Shown: positions 11,762 to 22,080, counted from the first letter of the stretch. The stretch: DNA of 64,000 nt from Branchipolynoe longqiensis (GCA_030323885.1 CM059193.1:52604749-52668748); one strand, 5' to 3'. Program-made: numbers and translations. Notes: a model not told the origin generated them from the letters alone.

Positions 11762-12522
11762 CTTGTGCTCTGTTTTCCCAGGCTTGTTTGAATCACCAGA
11801 CTGTGTTGTATTTTGCTTTATGTCATTAATAGAATTGTCCACATCCGCCTCATTTCCATTGTTATTTCTAGCAACTTCCTTCTCTGCTGTATCTCCATCC
11901 ATGGTAGTCTTAGTGCCAGCAACTGTTTTCTCTGCTGTATCTCCCTCCACGGCAGTCTTTGTGCTAGTAACTGTTTTCTCTGCTGTATCTCCCTCCATAG
12001 CAGGCTCAGGGCGAACATCTTTCTGTACTGTATCTCCCTCCATAGCAGGCTCAGGGCGAACATCTTTCTGTACTGTATCTCCCTCCATGGCAGCCTTAGT
12101 GCTAGACATACCCATATCCATTTCATCTACCTCTGTGTTGTCGCTAACAGAAGCTTTCATAGTGGTGCTAGTTCCATTTATAATGCATTTTATTATTATA
12201 CGATCATCAGTCAATATTCCTATACTAACATCATCCGGTCCCGTTTTTTCTACGATACTAGTGTTTCCCTTGTCTAACCTATCTCTTGGTCTAGAATCCA
12301 ATGCGAGTGTTTCTTCCTTATGAGTATCGAGAGAGATTGTCATTGGCTTTTCTGTTGATTTATTTTTAGATCCTTTCCATTTCCCCCGTGGCGTTTGTTC
12401 CACATTGGCAGGTTTGTCAATATGTGATGTTTCTGTGTTCAGGCCAGATCCAGGTGAGTCGTGCAGTAGATCATTGACTTGACTGGCACAACTGATCTCC
12501 ATTGGTGTAGGAGTCATTGCAC
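11762..12522 (-). CDS. Candidate host exon, 15-residue acidic repeats
   Basis: A long minus-strand frame opens through 12522-11762. Upstream in the minus direction is TTTTATTATCTAACAG, a good splice acceptor (exon from 12522); the frame ends at CACAAG followed by GTAAGAAA, a classic donor (exon end 11762). The exon would be 761 nt, starting in phase 1 and ending in phase 0. The protein is hydrophilic (Asp, Glu, Thr, Lys rich). It holds five tandem units of about 15 residues built on AMEGDTVQKDVRPEP and AVEGDTAEKTVASTK variants (12090-11880). No domain is recognised. An alternative is a single-exon product starting at the Met at 12517 and stopping at 11732. It may be part of a larger gene outside recognisable sequence, or a non-coding repeat with a lucky frame. 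Confidence 0.4.
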
Positions 12523-13057
12523 CTGTTAGATAATAAAAGACACATATGAGCTTATTTTTGTTCCAGACAAAACACCAGTGTACTCAACACTATATACACA
12601 CACAAGCTTAGATGCACTTACAATGAGCTATGGGCCTACATACATAAGGACACTTAACTGGGTTTTGAGGCGAAGAGTAGCTTACAACATGTTAATTCTA
12701 GCACCAGACAAGATGTGCTCAATAAACACACAACAATGGTGAGAGACACTGGTTCTATATTATATATATACATACATAATATACACACAGATTAACTATA
12801 TACGTTAAAATACGATACTGGTTACAAAGATTGTGACTGACATTAATGACATGGACACAAATGTCAAAACCTACTGAAAATCTTACAATGATTCACATTT
12901 ATTTCAAGAAAAAGCAACTTATCATGTCAATAGACATTTTCCGTAGCAATTTTAAAAATTAGGACAGGCCTATAGCAATTAGCATGTTCGACTAATTGAT
13001 TGGTTCATCGCAAAACGGACACAAACAAGATTTTTTTTAATTGCTTTATTTGAATAC
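12523..13057. other. No recognisable feature
   Basis: If the exon call is right, this is intron. It holds TA/CA-rich stretches (12763-12790) but no gene or named repeat. Confidence 0.35.
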
Positions 13058-13084
13058 TGTAGTGGTCTGCACTGACCTCTCAGG

Positions 13085-13316
13085 TGGTGTAATGGTTAGC
13101 ACACTGGCCCGGAATGCAAAGAGATGTGGGTTCGAGTCCCGCTCTAGGCGCAGTATTTCCCATTTTCATCACCCCCATGACACTGGTGCCGTGACCATGA
13201 TCCTATACAAGCTACGCGCTGTATAGTTGTAGAACCTACCCTGTGTATGTGTGGGTGCATTGCCTGTATGTATGTAATTGTAAGCATTACAAGACCTACA
13301 ATTCCAGGGGGACGAG
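13085..13316 (+). mobile_element. SINE-2 copy 1 (tRNA-derived)
   Basis: The head reads GGTGGTGTAATGGTTAGCAC (A-box-like) and, about 35 nt later, GGGTTCGAGTCCCGCTC (B box), the internal RNA polymerase III promoter pair of a tRNA-derived SINE. The body continues CAGTATTTCCCATTTTCATC. It is bounded by a 27-bp direct repeat (13058-13084 and 13317-13343), which I read as its target-site duplication. Confidence 0.75.
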
Positions 13317-13392
13317 TGTAGTGGTCTGCACTGACCTCTCAGGCAAGTAACCACATAGACAGGTAGGAGTGGGGAGTGTATTGATATCAGGG

Positions 13393-13505
13393 AGCCTAGG
13401 TGGTGTAATGGTTAGCACACTGGCCCGGAATGCAAAGAGATGTGGGTTCGAGTCCCGCTCTAGGTGCAGTATTTCCCATTTTCATCACCCCCATGACAAT
13501 ACCAA
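13393..13505 (+). mobile_element. SINE-2 copy 2, truncated
   Basis: It repeats the head and first body part of SINE-2 copy 1, with one or two differences, then diverges after CCCCCATGACA near 13497. Here the full head AGCCTAGGTGGTGTAATG is visible. The tail is missing. Confidence 0.75.
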
Positions 13506-13654
13506 GGAAAGCTATGCTCAAAATATCCATTGGATTGTTATTGCCACGGATATTGTCACTGAAACTGAAAGAAAACAACGTGATTTTTATTTATTTCTGC
13601 TGTCGTATGTGCTTTTCAACGGTCGCACAATCTCTCCAGTATCGCAGTATATAT

Positions 13655-13933
13655 AGTATAGTTATACGAATCTTACCTGGGTACAAGCCTCGGGTAGTCG
13701 TGGACTAGGGGGAAGGAAGCAACATCCGGTTTCAGCAATCTTCACCTAATTATTCAGGATAAAAAATGAGCTTAATGATGGAAATCTTATGTTTTTGCTT
13801 GGCACAAGCGAACGTAATAGTCGTGGTAGGGTGTGGTGGGCGGGCCCTAGTCCACGACTACCCGAGGCTTGTACCTCGGGAAAACAAGAGTTATCCATCA
13901 TCTGTACCCAGGTAAGATTCGTATAACTATACT
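13655..13933. repeat. Hairpin module abutting DIRS element B
   Basis: The outer arms AGTATAGTTATACGAATCTT... (13655-13685) and its exact inverse (to 13933) are about 31 bp; an inner pair AAGCCTCGGGTAGTCGTGGA / TCCACGACTACCCGAGGCTT follows. The right arm has about 33 bp between the two blocks that the left arm lacks. The loop holds a segment resembling the right subterminal region of element B (GGAAGGAAGCAACATCCGG). The right arm ends exactly where the left ITR of element B begins. The same module precedes element C at 31217-31506. It has no coding capacity. Confidence 0.75.
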
Positions 13934-13976
13934 ATTTTACCTCGGTACAACACCTCGGCTACTCGAGGCCGAGGGA
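13933..13976 (+). repeat. Left ITR of element B
   Basis: Pairs with 18917-18960 with one mismatch (AACACC versus AACGCC). The interior contains its own short palindrome, CCTCGGC...GCCGAGG, so each ITR can itself fold. Confidence 0.85.
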
Positions 13977-14043
13977 GACCTTTACGTAGCCTCATTTCTA
14001 TCCTCAATTATCCGATGAACATATTATTGTATCAGTAGTAATA

Positions 14044-14871
14044 TCAAAAGTTTGTACATCTCACCCGATCTTGGTAGTTGGTGAGTAGGCGGGTTGCCAC
14101 CCCGCTTGGTTTTTCTAGTCGTTTGTTGTAGTGTTTAGCAAACGACTTGGCCGTCTTCCAGCCGGCGTGTGTCAGGATTCTTCGTACTGAGATTCCCAAC
14201 TTCCTTGCTTTGGAGACCATGGCCCCCTCTTGTAGAGTGCGATGCATAGCGTTCAGTGTCTATGCCGGCTAACTTGAGTATAATAATAGTCCATCTGGCG
14301 AGTGTGTCGCGTGAGATGGCTTGATGTGGCTTAATAAAGCTCACTAGAAGCTGCTTGGAATTACGTATTCCCTTAGTCTTGGATATATATGTCCTAATGG
14401 CGGCAACTACACAAAGCTTTCTATCTTGTGGAAAGCTATTGAGATGGATGGAGGATAGTGGATCTCCTGTCCTGTTTGACTTTAACAGTTTGTCCAAATC
14501 AAACGTGGCCTCCTTATCAATATCGAGGCCTTGTAAGGAGAGGGCTACAATTGTCTGCCTCTATGTCCTGTTACTAATAATAATAATACTGCCAATTTAT
14601 AGCCTAAACGTTGGATAGTGAGAAATTAATTTTCAGGCCAAGATTGGAAAAGCTTGAATAGTGTAGAAATATCTCAAAGCCTACTATATTTCGGTTTTGG
14701 GGGGGGGGGGGGGGGGGGGGGGTGGGGGTTTCTTTCATAGATTGACCTCATGATCCAATGAATGACTTTGTGTTTGCCAATGGTTTGCCCTTCTATTCTA
14801 GGCACAGTAATGGAGAGTGCGCAGCGAGCCGCATTTATGGCCCCATAACCAAGTCCGTCATCTTCCAACAT
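14044..14871 (-). pseudogene. Tyrosine recombinase of element B
   Basis: Three minus-strand frames make up the domain. 14871-14674 reads the N-terminal core-binding part (LGYGAINAARCALS). A 24-G run (14699-14722) appears as a poly-proline stretch and breaks the frame. Near 14570 the sequence reads LVTGHRG, carrying the first catalytic Arg. 14497-14135 reads LNSFPQDRKLCVVAAIRTYI and YASHSTRGG (the H-x-x-R box). After a frameshift, 14247-14044 reads ILTHAGWKTAKSFAKHYNKR with the His/Trp position and the nucleophile Tyr. All catalytic residues are visible but in at least three frames. The domain is about 278 residues in the related element C. Confidence 0.8.
14699..14722 (+). repeat. 24-base poly-G tract
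   Basis: An uninterrupted G run, followed after one T by five more G. It lies inside the recombinase frame, where it reads as proline on the coding strand and causes a frameshift. It could form a G-quadruplex. Its length may be affected by sequencing error. Confidence 0.9.
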
Positions 14872-15055
14872 GCGCAGGAAGCGGCCTACCTGCCCGCGAC
14901 GGAAGGAGCCATCGGTTTAACTTTATGTACTAAGCAATATACTCCCCATCTCTTCAGGTAACTTGCATACAATTTAACAGTTCCTGGCCTCCACGCATGG
15001 GAAATCAACCTTTCTTGGGTGATTTTATCAAGCCCGTATTTTTGTTAATAGGTTC

Positions 15056-15334
15056 TTAGAAAAGGAATGCCAGTAATGGGGTTGTGGACACGTCCCCATG
15101 GGTTGTCACTTTTCCTTGATGTAGGTTTATTGGCCCTCTTGGGAATCTTAAAAAGTTGTTGGCTTCCCACTCCACTACCGCTCGCCACGGCTGAGTGTTC
15201 CAGTCCGGCACTATCAGTACTGCATGGGTTTTGTCCAGCCTGATTTTTCTGGCTACCCTGCTGATTAGGCCAAATGGTGGGGAAATATAGTAAAATGCAT
15301 TTTCCAAATCAGCGAAAAGGCATCCACTCGCCAA
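15056..15334 (-). pseudogene. Post-RNase-H domain of DIRS pol
   Basis: The frame reads DLENAFYYISPPFGLISRVARKI (in two pieces) and LIVPDWNTQPWRAVVEWEAN. The signature is a Pro-Pro-Phe motif followed by IVPxWxTQPW. In DIRS elements this region follows RNase H and is usually annotated as a DAM-methyltransferase-like domain. I recognise the position and the PPF / IVPDWxTQPW words, not a methyltransferase active site. It is separated from RNase H by frameshifts near 15340-15440. Confidence 0.55.
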
Positions 15335-15445
15335 GCGTGTGGTTCTGGATGCCAGGATACATATTTATCAAGTTTTTTGTTCCTACGAGAGGCAAAAAGG
15401 TCTATGTCTGGAATTCCCCATTTATTCTAAATGATCATGGAAATG

Positions 15446-15889
15446 TCAGCTTTTATTGTCGGCCAATGTATTTAGTGGGCCTGGGATATGAGCTACTGTT
15501 ATCCATAGTTGTTGTTTTTCTGCCCAATCCCACATGAGTTTTGCGATGGTGTTGCAAGCCGAGGACTTTGTCCCTCCCATGTTACGGATATAGGCCATTG
15601 CCGTAGTATTATCAGTTAACACTTGGACACTAAGCTTTTGTATTTTGACTAAACTTGTGAGACCTAGATAGATGGCTCTTAATTCTAGGATGTTTATGTG
15701 GTCATCTATTTCATTATCTAGCCAGCGGCCCCTTGTAGCTTCATTATCTCTGTGGGTGCCCCAACCCTCTAATGATGCATCAGTAGTGACTGTTGTGTTG
15801 GGTTCATCCATGCGGATGGGATTATGGGAATTAATTAAGTGTTTCATCCACCATTGGATGTTTTCATGTCCTGCCTTGGAAATTGTCAT
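15446..15889 (-). pseudogene. RNase H of element B
   Basis: The 147-residue frame contains the RNase H core: TVTTDASLEGWGTHR (first Asp), HINILELRAIYLGL (catalytic Glu), LSVQVLTDNTTAMAYI (second Asp) and LWITVAHIPGPLNTLAD (last box, terminal Asp). The domain degrades the RNA strand during cDNA synthesis. The N-terminal words LMTISKAGHENIQWWMKHL form the RT-RNase H connection. A T-run around 15932-15940 shifts the frame relative to the RT. All four acidic positions appear present. Confidence 0.8.
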
Positions 15890-15918
15890 TAGGCATTCGA
15901 AATTTCCCTTAGCTCTGG

Positions 15919-16856
15919 TTAGGGCGATATTTTTTTTTTATCTATTTCAAGGGATTTAATGTGTGCCTTTCCGTATAATACGGCTGGTGCATAAGCCACC
16001 ATTAATCCGATTAGCACTGCTACTTGCCTTATTTTTGGTCTTTTTATGTTTAATAGATCCGAGGCTGTAGTAGTAAATTTTTCAATTTTGTCTGATGTTA
16101 AGGAGATTGTCATTTGTTGTGTATTTATAAAAAAAAACAAGAATTTTAAAATGGGTGTAGGTTCTAGAACCGATTTTGTTTTGTGGATGAAAAACCCCAA
16201 GTGGGTCAAAGTGTTACATAAATCTGTTATGGCTAAATGGCAATCTTTCTCAGTGCGTGCTACAATAAATGAATCATCAATGTAAGGGAACATGACATGG
16301 CCTTTCTTGGCCATTTCAGCAAATACGGGTTTTAGTAACATTGTAAACAAACGTGGGGCACAGGCTAGACCTGATCAAAACATGCGAATTGGTATAGTTG
16401 GCCTTGCCAAATAAACCTAAGAAATTTTCTATGCGCCTCATAGATTGGTATAGTATAATAGGCGTCTTTGAGGTCCACACTTGCAAGCCATGCTCCCGGC
16501 ATTACTAGGTCACGGGCTGTCTCTAACGAGAACATTTTGAAATGTTTATATTTGACTAACATACTTAGAATAGTTAAGTCGAGGATCATCCTAATGTCTT
16601 CATTAGGTTTTGGCCTCGAGAAGATATTTGAAATATATTCTCCCTCTGTATGTTGAACGGTAGTAATAATACCCTTATTTTCAAATTTGGTTACTTCTAG
16701 ATCTAAGGCCAGTTTTTCCTCTAGTGTTAAGCGGTAGGGGAAAGGTACTTTGTTTTGTATCGGGGTTTCTATAAATGGAATGAAGACCCCTCTAACAATG
16801 TCTAGGACTGTCTGATCTTGTGTGAGTTGTTCCCACTCCCTAATATGGTTAGCCAC
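15919..16856 (-). pseudogene. Reverse transcriptase of element B
   Basis: 16856-16365 reads the RT fingers and palm: VPFPYRLTLEEK, GIITTVQHTEGEYISNIFSR, DIRMILDLTILS and WLASVDLKDAYYTIPI (motif A, first catalytic Asp). A one-base frameshift near 16370 separates this from GLACAPRLFTMLLKPVF (motif B). Then comes HVMFPYIDDSFIVA with the YIDD catalytic pair (near 16280) and the thumb/connection SLTSDKIEKF...VAVLIGLMVAYAP. Size and order fit a DIRS RT. The single frameshift is the main defect, so decay is recent. It lies directly downstream of gag in transcription order. Confidence 0.85.
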
Positions 16857-16900
16857 ATTTCCTGCACAAAAGAGGCTTACACTGGGTTGTGTTGTAGGCT

Positions 16901-18206
16901 CTACTTGTTCCCCGGCTTGGGAAACTGCTTCTGGGAGGGGTTGTCCCTCCTGAAGGGGCGGTTGCCGTCGTTCCAGCCGTACTGGTTCCGCTGGCCTCTT
17001 CCTCTCGGCTGGTATTGGTTCCAGTTCCCGAATCGGTTGGCTGAGAAGCCGGTCCTGCGCCCTCGAAAATCTGATCTGGATTTCTTGAATTTCGAGGCAT
17101 TAGTGTCCTTCTTACTGTAGAGGTGCTTGGACTGCCTGGCGGCCGTTTCGACCTGTTTGAACAGGTATTGGAGTTGACCCCCAAACATCTTGCTGTTGTC
17201 TAGTGGCTTTCCCTTGATCGGCTTCGGAGCCAGGAAGAGTGTGTACTCTTTGCCATCATTGTCAACCACCTTTTTTGAACGTGCCACCTCTTGTCCTGCG
17301 TCGGTTGTTACCGATTTGAAAACGTTCTCGAACCTGCGGTACGAGAGAAAGTTTCTAGTAGCAGTGAGAGCAGCGATAGCTGCGTTCATATCAGGGGTAA
17401 CTGTAGTGAACTTGTTACCCACCATCATGCGGTTAGCAACTGGCATGATGGCTGAGAGGGCTATCAGCACTCCTTTGTGCGCTATGTGCAGACAAGATTC
17501 GAATTTCTTGCGGTCCTCACTCATTTTCACATCATCGTCCATTTCTTTGATGGTTGCCTGCGGAATACCTTTTATGCCAGTGTAATGTTCGGCCAGTTTC
17601 GTGAGGGTTTCTGCCGGTCTAAAGGCATCAAAATGGCCCCTCAGGTTTTTGCGCATTAGCGAGCAGGTGTTAATTCGCTTTTTCTTGTCGGCTCGGATCT
17701 TTTTGGCCACTTTCTCGGTGATATCCACGAAAGTGCCTGGATGCGGGTCATCAGACTCCGAATCCGTTGTCGTCGAATCGTTGGACGAGTCTGAGGAGGA
17801 AGATTTAGCTTTCTTTTTCTTCTTGGACTTAGACTTCTTAGTCCTTTAAACCTTCCTTGTTTTGTTGCGGGCTCGGTAGTAGTCGTCCCCTTCGGACGAG
17901 AAATTTTTATGTCACCGCTTCTTCCCGATGACAATCTCTGAATCCGTTGTTTGGGGTTCAGATAAGTCCTCCCAGTCCGACTGGTTGGATGGTGAGCCCC
18001 GTTTAGTGGGCGTTTCAGGGCGGAGGTGTTGGGAGCAGTTGTTGCAGCTGCTCACGAATGAGCTGTACCATCTGCTCATTGGGGTCTGGTTGGGAAGGCC
18101 CTGCCTCCGGTGAGCGGTCACGTGACGCGCCCGATAAGCGACCTGTAGTCGCGTCCCCCTCGCTTAGAGTGTGTGGAGCACCCTTGTTACCCCGCTTCGC
18201 GGCCAT
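16901..18206 (-). pseudogene. gag of element B
   Basis: It starts MAAKRGNKGAPHTLSEGDAT at 18206, continues with a helix (NEQMVQLIREQLQQLL), then frameshifts near 18015 and 17850. A Ser/Lys/Asp-rich patch precedes the long frame 17728-16901. That frame holds the conserved helical region (LRGHFDAFRPAETLTKLAEH, HKGVLIALSAIMPVANRMM, NFLSYRRFENVFK), a GKEYTLFLAPKPIKGK block also found in gag C, and an Arg/Gly/Asn-rich tail (RGRGQRNQYGWNDGNRPF) suited to RNA binding. There is no CCHC knuckle. The protein should package the element RNA. Frameshifts make it non-functional. Confidence 0.75.
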
Positions 18207-18916
18207 CTCGAGTCGTCTGAAAACAACCAAAAAAGGGTGTTTAGGATGAACTCAAGGAATAACTGAACCAGTGGAACAGTGTCAGAGGGGCATATAGCCC
18301 TTGTAGGGTAATAAAACTGTATTTACACCAGTTTTACACCAGGCGTGAGTAAGCTAAAAGTATAACGAAAGCGTAACGGTCGGAGAACCGAACCGAAACC
18401 AATCGAGGGGTAGGGACCAGTGTACTGTCCCACCCACACTCTCTGTATCATAGACTTCTCCCTCCTGTGGCTTCAACGCCAACAAGTTGGAGAAAATATT
18501 ATGACACTCGGAGGTATGCCTCAGAAAAAACTATCATGACGACAAAATGGCTCCAGCCAACATGTCTCTCCGTTGGGCAACGGGCGGCAAAAATAAATGC
18601 TATCTAAGCGACGAAATGACTCCAGCCAACATGTCTCTCCGTTCGGCAACGGGCGGCAAAAACAAAATGGATGCCTCAAAAACTACGGCACCGGATAAAC
18701 ACAACGCTTGTAATAATTAATTATTGGGAGTAAGCTTTGTCTTAAAAAGCTCATAAGCATGTGCTAACCACATTCATAAACAAGTATGACAGTTTATGAT
18801 CCGGTACTTACAGTAGAACTGAGTAAATCCGTGGTAAAAAATGCTGAGCTGCTCATAACGTTCCTCCAGTTATGAGCGGAATATGCTAATTGCTGAACCC
18901 GGATGTTGCTTCCTTC

Positions 18917-18960
18917 TCCCTCGGCCTCGAGTAGCCGAGGCGTTGTACCGAGGTAAAATA
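18917..18960 (-). repeat. Right ITR of element B
   Basis: Inverse of 13933-13976, ending GTACCGAGGTAAAATA. The subterminal GGATGTTGCTTCCTTCTCCC is echoed inside the hairpin module at 13655-13933. Confidence 0.85.
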
Positions 18961-19827
18961 GTTTTACATGTAGTTCTTCATATATAGTTCTACTAAAATA
19001 TATTGCAGAGAACAAAGAATATTTTACTTATATTGTTATAATGATCGTCTAATTATAATGTCATGAAGTATTTTAAATGATTTAAGAAGGATTTAAAATG
19101 ATTGCTAAAATTAATGTAATGTGATGAATTATTTCTTTATTTAATGAATGAATGTTAAAGTATGGTGGTATGCGGTATTCAACAAAAAATAATTCAAGTA
19201 GAAATTCAAATATTTCTTTGCTGGCATCCAAAGTATTTTTTATATATTCATATTTGGATACCAAATAGTTGCATGTAATATACACTTCAAATACAAATAT
19301 TTGTATTTGATTTATTTTTGAAAAATAGTAATTAGCCCTAATACTGATTTCAGGGGGCAATGTGCATACTATGGGACTATATAAATGAGCCTGAAAAAAA
19401 CTCCGGTAGCAGATATGGAAGTCTTGGGAGATAGGGGCAGAACTAGGGTGCATGTGGAAGGGCAGAAAAGGTTCTAAATAAAGCTGTCAATGAAATTATT
19501 TTCTAGATTTTTAAGCTATTTAATTGTTGCATCTAAAGATAATTTTCACGAAGACTTACTCTCGATTCACACTTTTGATCTGCTGAGGAGATCAAATAGA
19601 AATCCTGCTGTTCTCTCCTCTATTTATTCTACAGTGAAAAGCTTCTGCCAACTAACACATATGAGAATTTTTCTGTAATAAGATGGATATCATTTTGGAC
19701 GTAAAGCTTAGAAATAACAACGTTTTTCGAGGAGTTGGCCTCGGACGTTTGACACAGGCAGGTATCAGCAGTGCACAATATGAGGAGGAACAATGCAGCG
19801 CACGGGTAGGGAAGTGCAGGGAAGATA
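18961..19827. other. No recognisable feature
   Basis: AT-rich non-coding sequence. Short open frames show no family resemblance. Confidence 0.4.
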
Positions 19828-20092
19828 TTGTTTTGTTTAACAACACCTCTAGAGCGCATTGATTTTTATCCTCGACTATTGGACGTCAAAACATATTGTC
19901 ATTCTGACATATTTCTTTGGAGGGAACCCCGTTGCCACCACATAGGCTACTCTTTCCGATAAGCAGCAAGGGGTCTTTTATATGCCCTTTCCCAATAGAC
20001 AGGACAAACCAGTTGTGGAGCACTGGCTGGAACGGAAAAAAGCCCAAACAGCAAATGTGTCCACTGAGCAGGATCGATCGGATGACCCACAA
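19828..20092 (+). repeat. Mollusc-type dispersed repeat, copy 1
   Basis: It shares with 26608-26905 the ordered words CACCTCTAGAGC, CATTGATTTTTATC, CATTCTGACATATTTCTTTG, AAGGGGTCTTTTATATGC and GGATCGATCGGATGACC. This SINE-like or MITE-like repeat resembles sequence I recall as widespread in gastropod and bivalve genomes, and it is the main clue to the host group. It has no coding capacity. Confidence 0.7.
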
Positions 20093-20832
20093 CATCAAAG
20101 TTCATTTGCCGTTCATTTTCCACATATTTGCCACTGTTGGGCCACCGCTGGGCTGACGGTGGTGGCCCAACACTCGTTGCCTTTCATTTTCCACATATTT
20201 GCCACCGTTGTGCCACCACCGGGACGACGGTGATGGCCCGCCGCTGGTTGCTGTTCATTTTCCACATATTTGCCACCGTCCGGCCACAGTGGTGGCCCGC
20301 CATTGGTTGCTGTTCATTTTCCACATATTTGCCACCTTTGGGCCGACAGTGGTGGCCCGCCGCTGGTTGCCATGCATTTTCCACCTTCGGGCCACTGTTG
20401 GGTGGTCGCCGTTCATTTTCCACATATTTGCTACCGTCATGCCACCATCAGACCGACGCTGGTGGTCTGCCGTCCTTTGCCATTCTTTTCCCCCATATTT
20501 GCCACCCTCGAGCCGACGGTGGTGGCCTGCCGCTGGTTGCCGTCCTTTTCCCCCCATATTTGCCACTGTCGGGCCACCATTGGTGGTGGCTCGTCGCTGA
20601 TTGCCGTTCATTTTCCACATATTTGCCAGTCGGGCCGATAGTGGTGACCCGCCACTGGTTGCCGTGCATTTTCCCACATATTTGGTGGTCCGCCGCTCTC
20701 AGCCATTCTTTTCCCCCATATTTGCCACCGTTGGTGGTTGGTGGTGGCTCGCCACTGGTTGCCGTGCATTTTCCACATATTTGCCACTGTTGGACCCCAC
20801 GTCAGGCCACCACTCATGGCCCGACGGTGTAA
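20093..20832. repeat. Minisatellite, about 60-71 bp unit
   Basis: The word TTTTCCACATATTTGCCA recurs at spacings of about 71, 71 and 59 bp and then less regularly, roughly 11 times. Between occurrences is a GC-rich segment of the type GCCGACGGTGGTGGCCCGCC. Units differ by substitutions and short indels. Long open frames across it on both strands are a by-product of the repeat period. Confidence 0.85.
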
Positions 20833-20959
20833 AATATAATCTTTTTTTGTAAATTATTTTAAAAATCTTATGGCCCTGTCACATTACGATGCATCTCACA
20901 AGCATGTGACCAGTGTAAAATCACTTTTTTACGTTGAGATGCGTCAAACCTTTCGGCGC

Positions 20960-20985
20960 GGGGGGGGGGGGGGGGGGGGGGGGGG
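20960..20985 (+). repeat. 26-base poly-G tract in MITE E1
   Basis: An uninterrupted G run inside the conserved G-rich block of the MITE family. The related element E3 has only GGGGGG at the same place, so the run expanded here. Confidence 0.85.
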
Positions 20986-21284
20986 CAAAGTTGGACACAT
21001 AGCGTATGAGCAACATATGGCCAACTTGCCTCCCGCCGAAAAAAGCGTGAATTAAGTTCACGGTACGTTCATAGAACGCCGGTGAACGTTATATAAGTAA
21101 TTCGATCGCCAGAACTATGCCTCATACATTGCATAAGTCAAGACACGCTGGAGAAATGCAAACCGGTCGTTAGATGTACATTAGACGAACATTATCCATA
21201 TGTTGTCAGTACGCAGACTGTACGTTTCCACTGCCTTTGACATAGCTCAACATAGTGCAATGTAGTGAACAACGTTTGTCTAAC

Positions 21285-21626
21285 TGCTTGTTTGTTATTG
21301 TTTTACATCCTAGCAACATCTAAGGTCATATCAGGACGGGTACCGATTTGTGACAGTGCGCACTCATGGCAACTTTATAGTGCTGTCCCACTGGGAGACC
21401 AGGCCGCCCATACCATGCCCTGATATCCCACTCAGTCACATTATCCTGACACTGAGCCAACCAGTCCTTGCCATATCCTAATAATGCCGAGCGCCTGGCA
21501 AGGAAACGAGAAGTATAAATTTTTAAGTCATTGGTTTGACTCGACCAGTGTTCGAACCCACGGTCCCATGGTCTACCAACATGGGAGACAGACCATCTAA
21601 CTCATTCGGCCATCCCATCTGGTTTG
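21285..21626 (-). mobile_element. SINE-1 copy nested in MITE E1
   Basis: Flanked by the 10-bp direct repeat TTTGTCTAAC (21275-21284 and 21627-21636). Read on the minus strand it has a degenerate tRNA-like head with GGGTTCGAACACTGG (B-box-like), then the SINE-1 body and a TTTG/TTG-rich tail at the left end. The insertion is younger than the MITE. Confidence 0.8.
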
Positions 21627-22080
21627 TTTGTCTAACATACATTGATGCATGCCTAACGTATACATAAAGTACAGCCGACGCAACACACATGCATTGTCAT
21701 ACGTCAAAAGTTTTATGCAGGCACAAAACTTTTGCCACCCCCTAACGAGCGACTCCATATATCGATGTACGCATAAGGAATGCGTAATGCATTACGACGT
21801 ATCCCGATGGCCCGACCAAAAGTCGAATGCGTCGGCATACGTTTGAGTGATGCGCCGTAATGTGACAGCACCATTAACTAAGTCTTTTGCTATGAAAATG
21901 GTGCTTAATGAGCCATTGGGCCAATCATGGATCAGTGGACAAATACCGTTGGCCCAATGGTGTTTCCCACCGTTGGTGCACCCGCGTTATGACATGCCAA
22001 CAGACAGGTAACTACAAAGACTCCCCCATCCATCAAGCGGTAAAAAGATATGGTTGAGAAGGATGTTAAAATGTGCCATA

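Larger units (their letters stand above)
13933..18960 (-). mobile_element. DIRS-like element B
   Basis: A 5.0-kb element between 44-bp inverted repeats that share the outer word TATTTTACCTCGGTAC. On the minus strand it runs gag (18206-16901), RT (16856-15919), RNase H (15889-15446), a post-RNase-H domain (15334-15056) and tyrosine recombinase (14871-14044). This is the canonical DIRS order, and all domains are represented, making B the most complete element in the window. Frameshifts lie at homopolymers (T-run near 15932-15940, G-run 14699-14722) and elsewhere, so it is inactive but relatively young. RT-RNase H makes cDNA that circularises through the inverted ends, and the recombinase integrates it. 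Confidence 0.88.
20872..21873. mobile_element. MITE E1, TTAA-type, GTCACA termini
   Basis: The ends GGCCCTGTCACATTACGATG and the inverse of ...CGTAATGTGACAGCACCA are terminal inverted repeats. The flanks are TTAT (20868) and TTAA (21874), close to a TTAA target duplication. The interior has the family block GTCAAACCTTTCGGCG followed by a G-run and AAAGTTGGAC, and the hairpin AAAAGTTTT-N10-AAAACTTTT at 21706-21733. A SINE-1 copy (21285-21626) is nested inside. There is no transposase, so the element is non-autonomous. TTAA targeting is shared by piggyBac and Kolobok transposons. Confidence 0.75.

Noticed and set aside
11763..12323. Plus-strand frames over the repeat exon
   Set aside because: They are the complement of the minus-strand repeats; the splice consensus sites are on the minus strand only.
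13085..13160. True tRNA gene
   Set aside because: A and B boxes are present but the cloverleaf is poor and the sequence continues into a SINE body; a second copy exists at 13393.
20128..20832. Overlapping frames up to 234 codons in the 20-kb region
   Set aside because: They follow the minisatellite period and exist in several frames on both strands; codon content is that of the repeat unit.
20093..20832. Possible CRISPR array
   Set aside because: Repeat units are long, variable and not separated by unique spacers of constant length; the DNA is eukaryotic.
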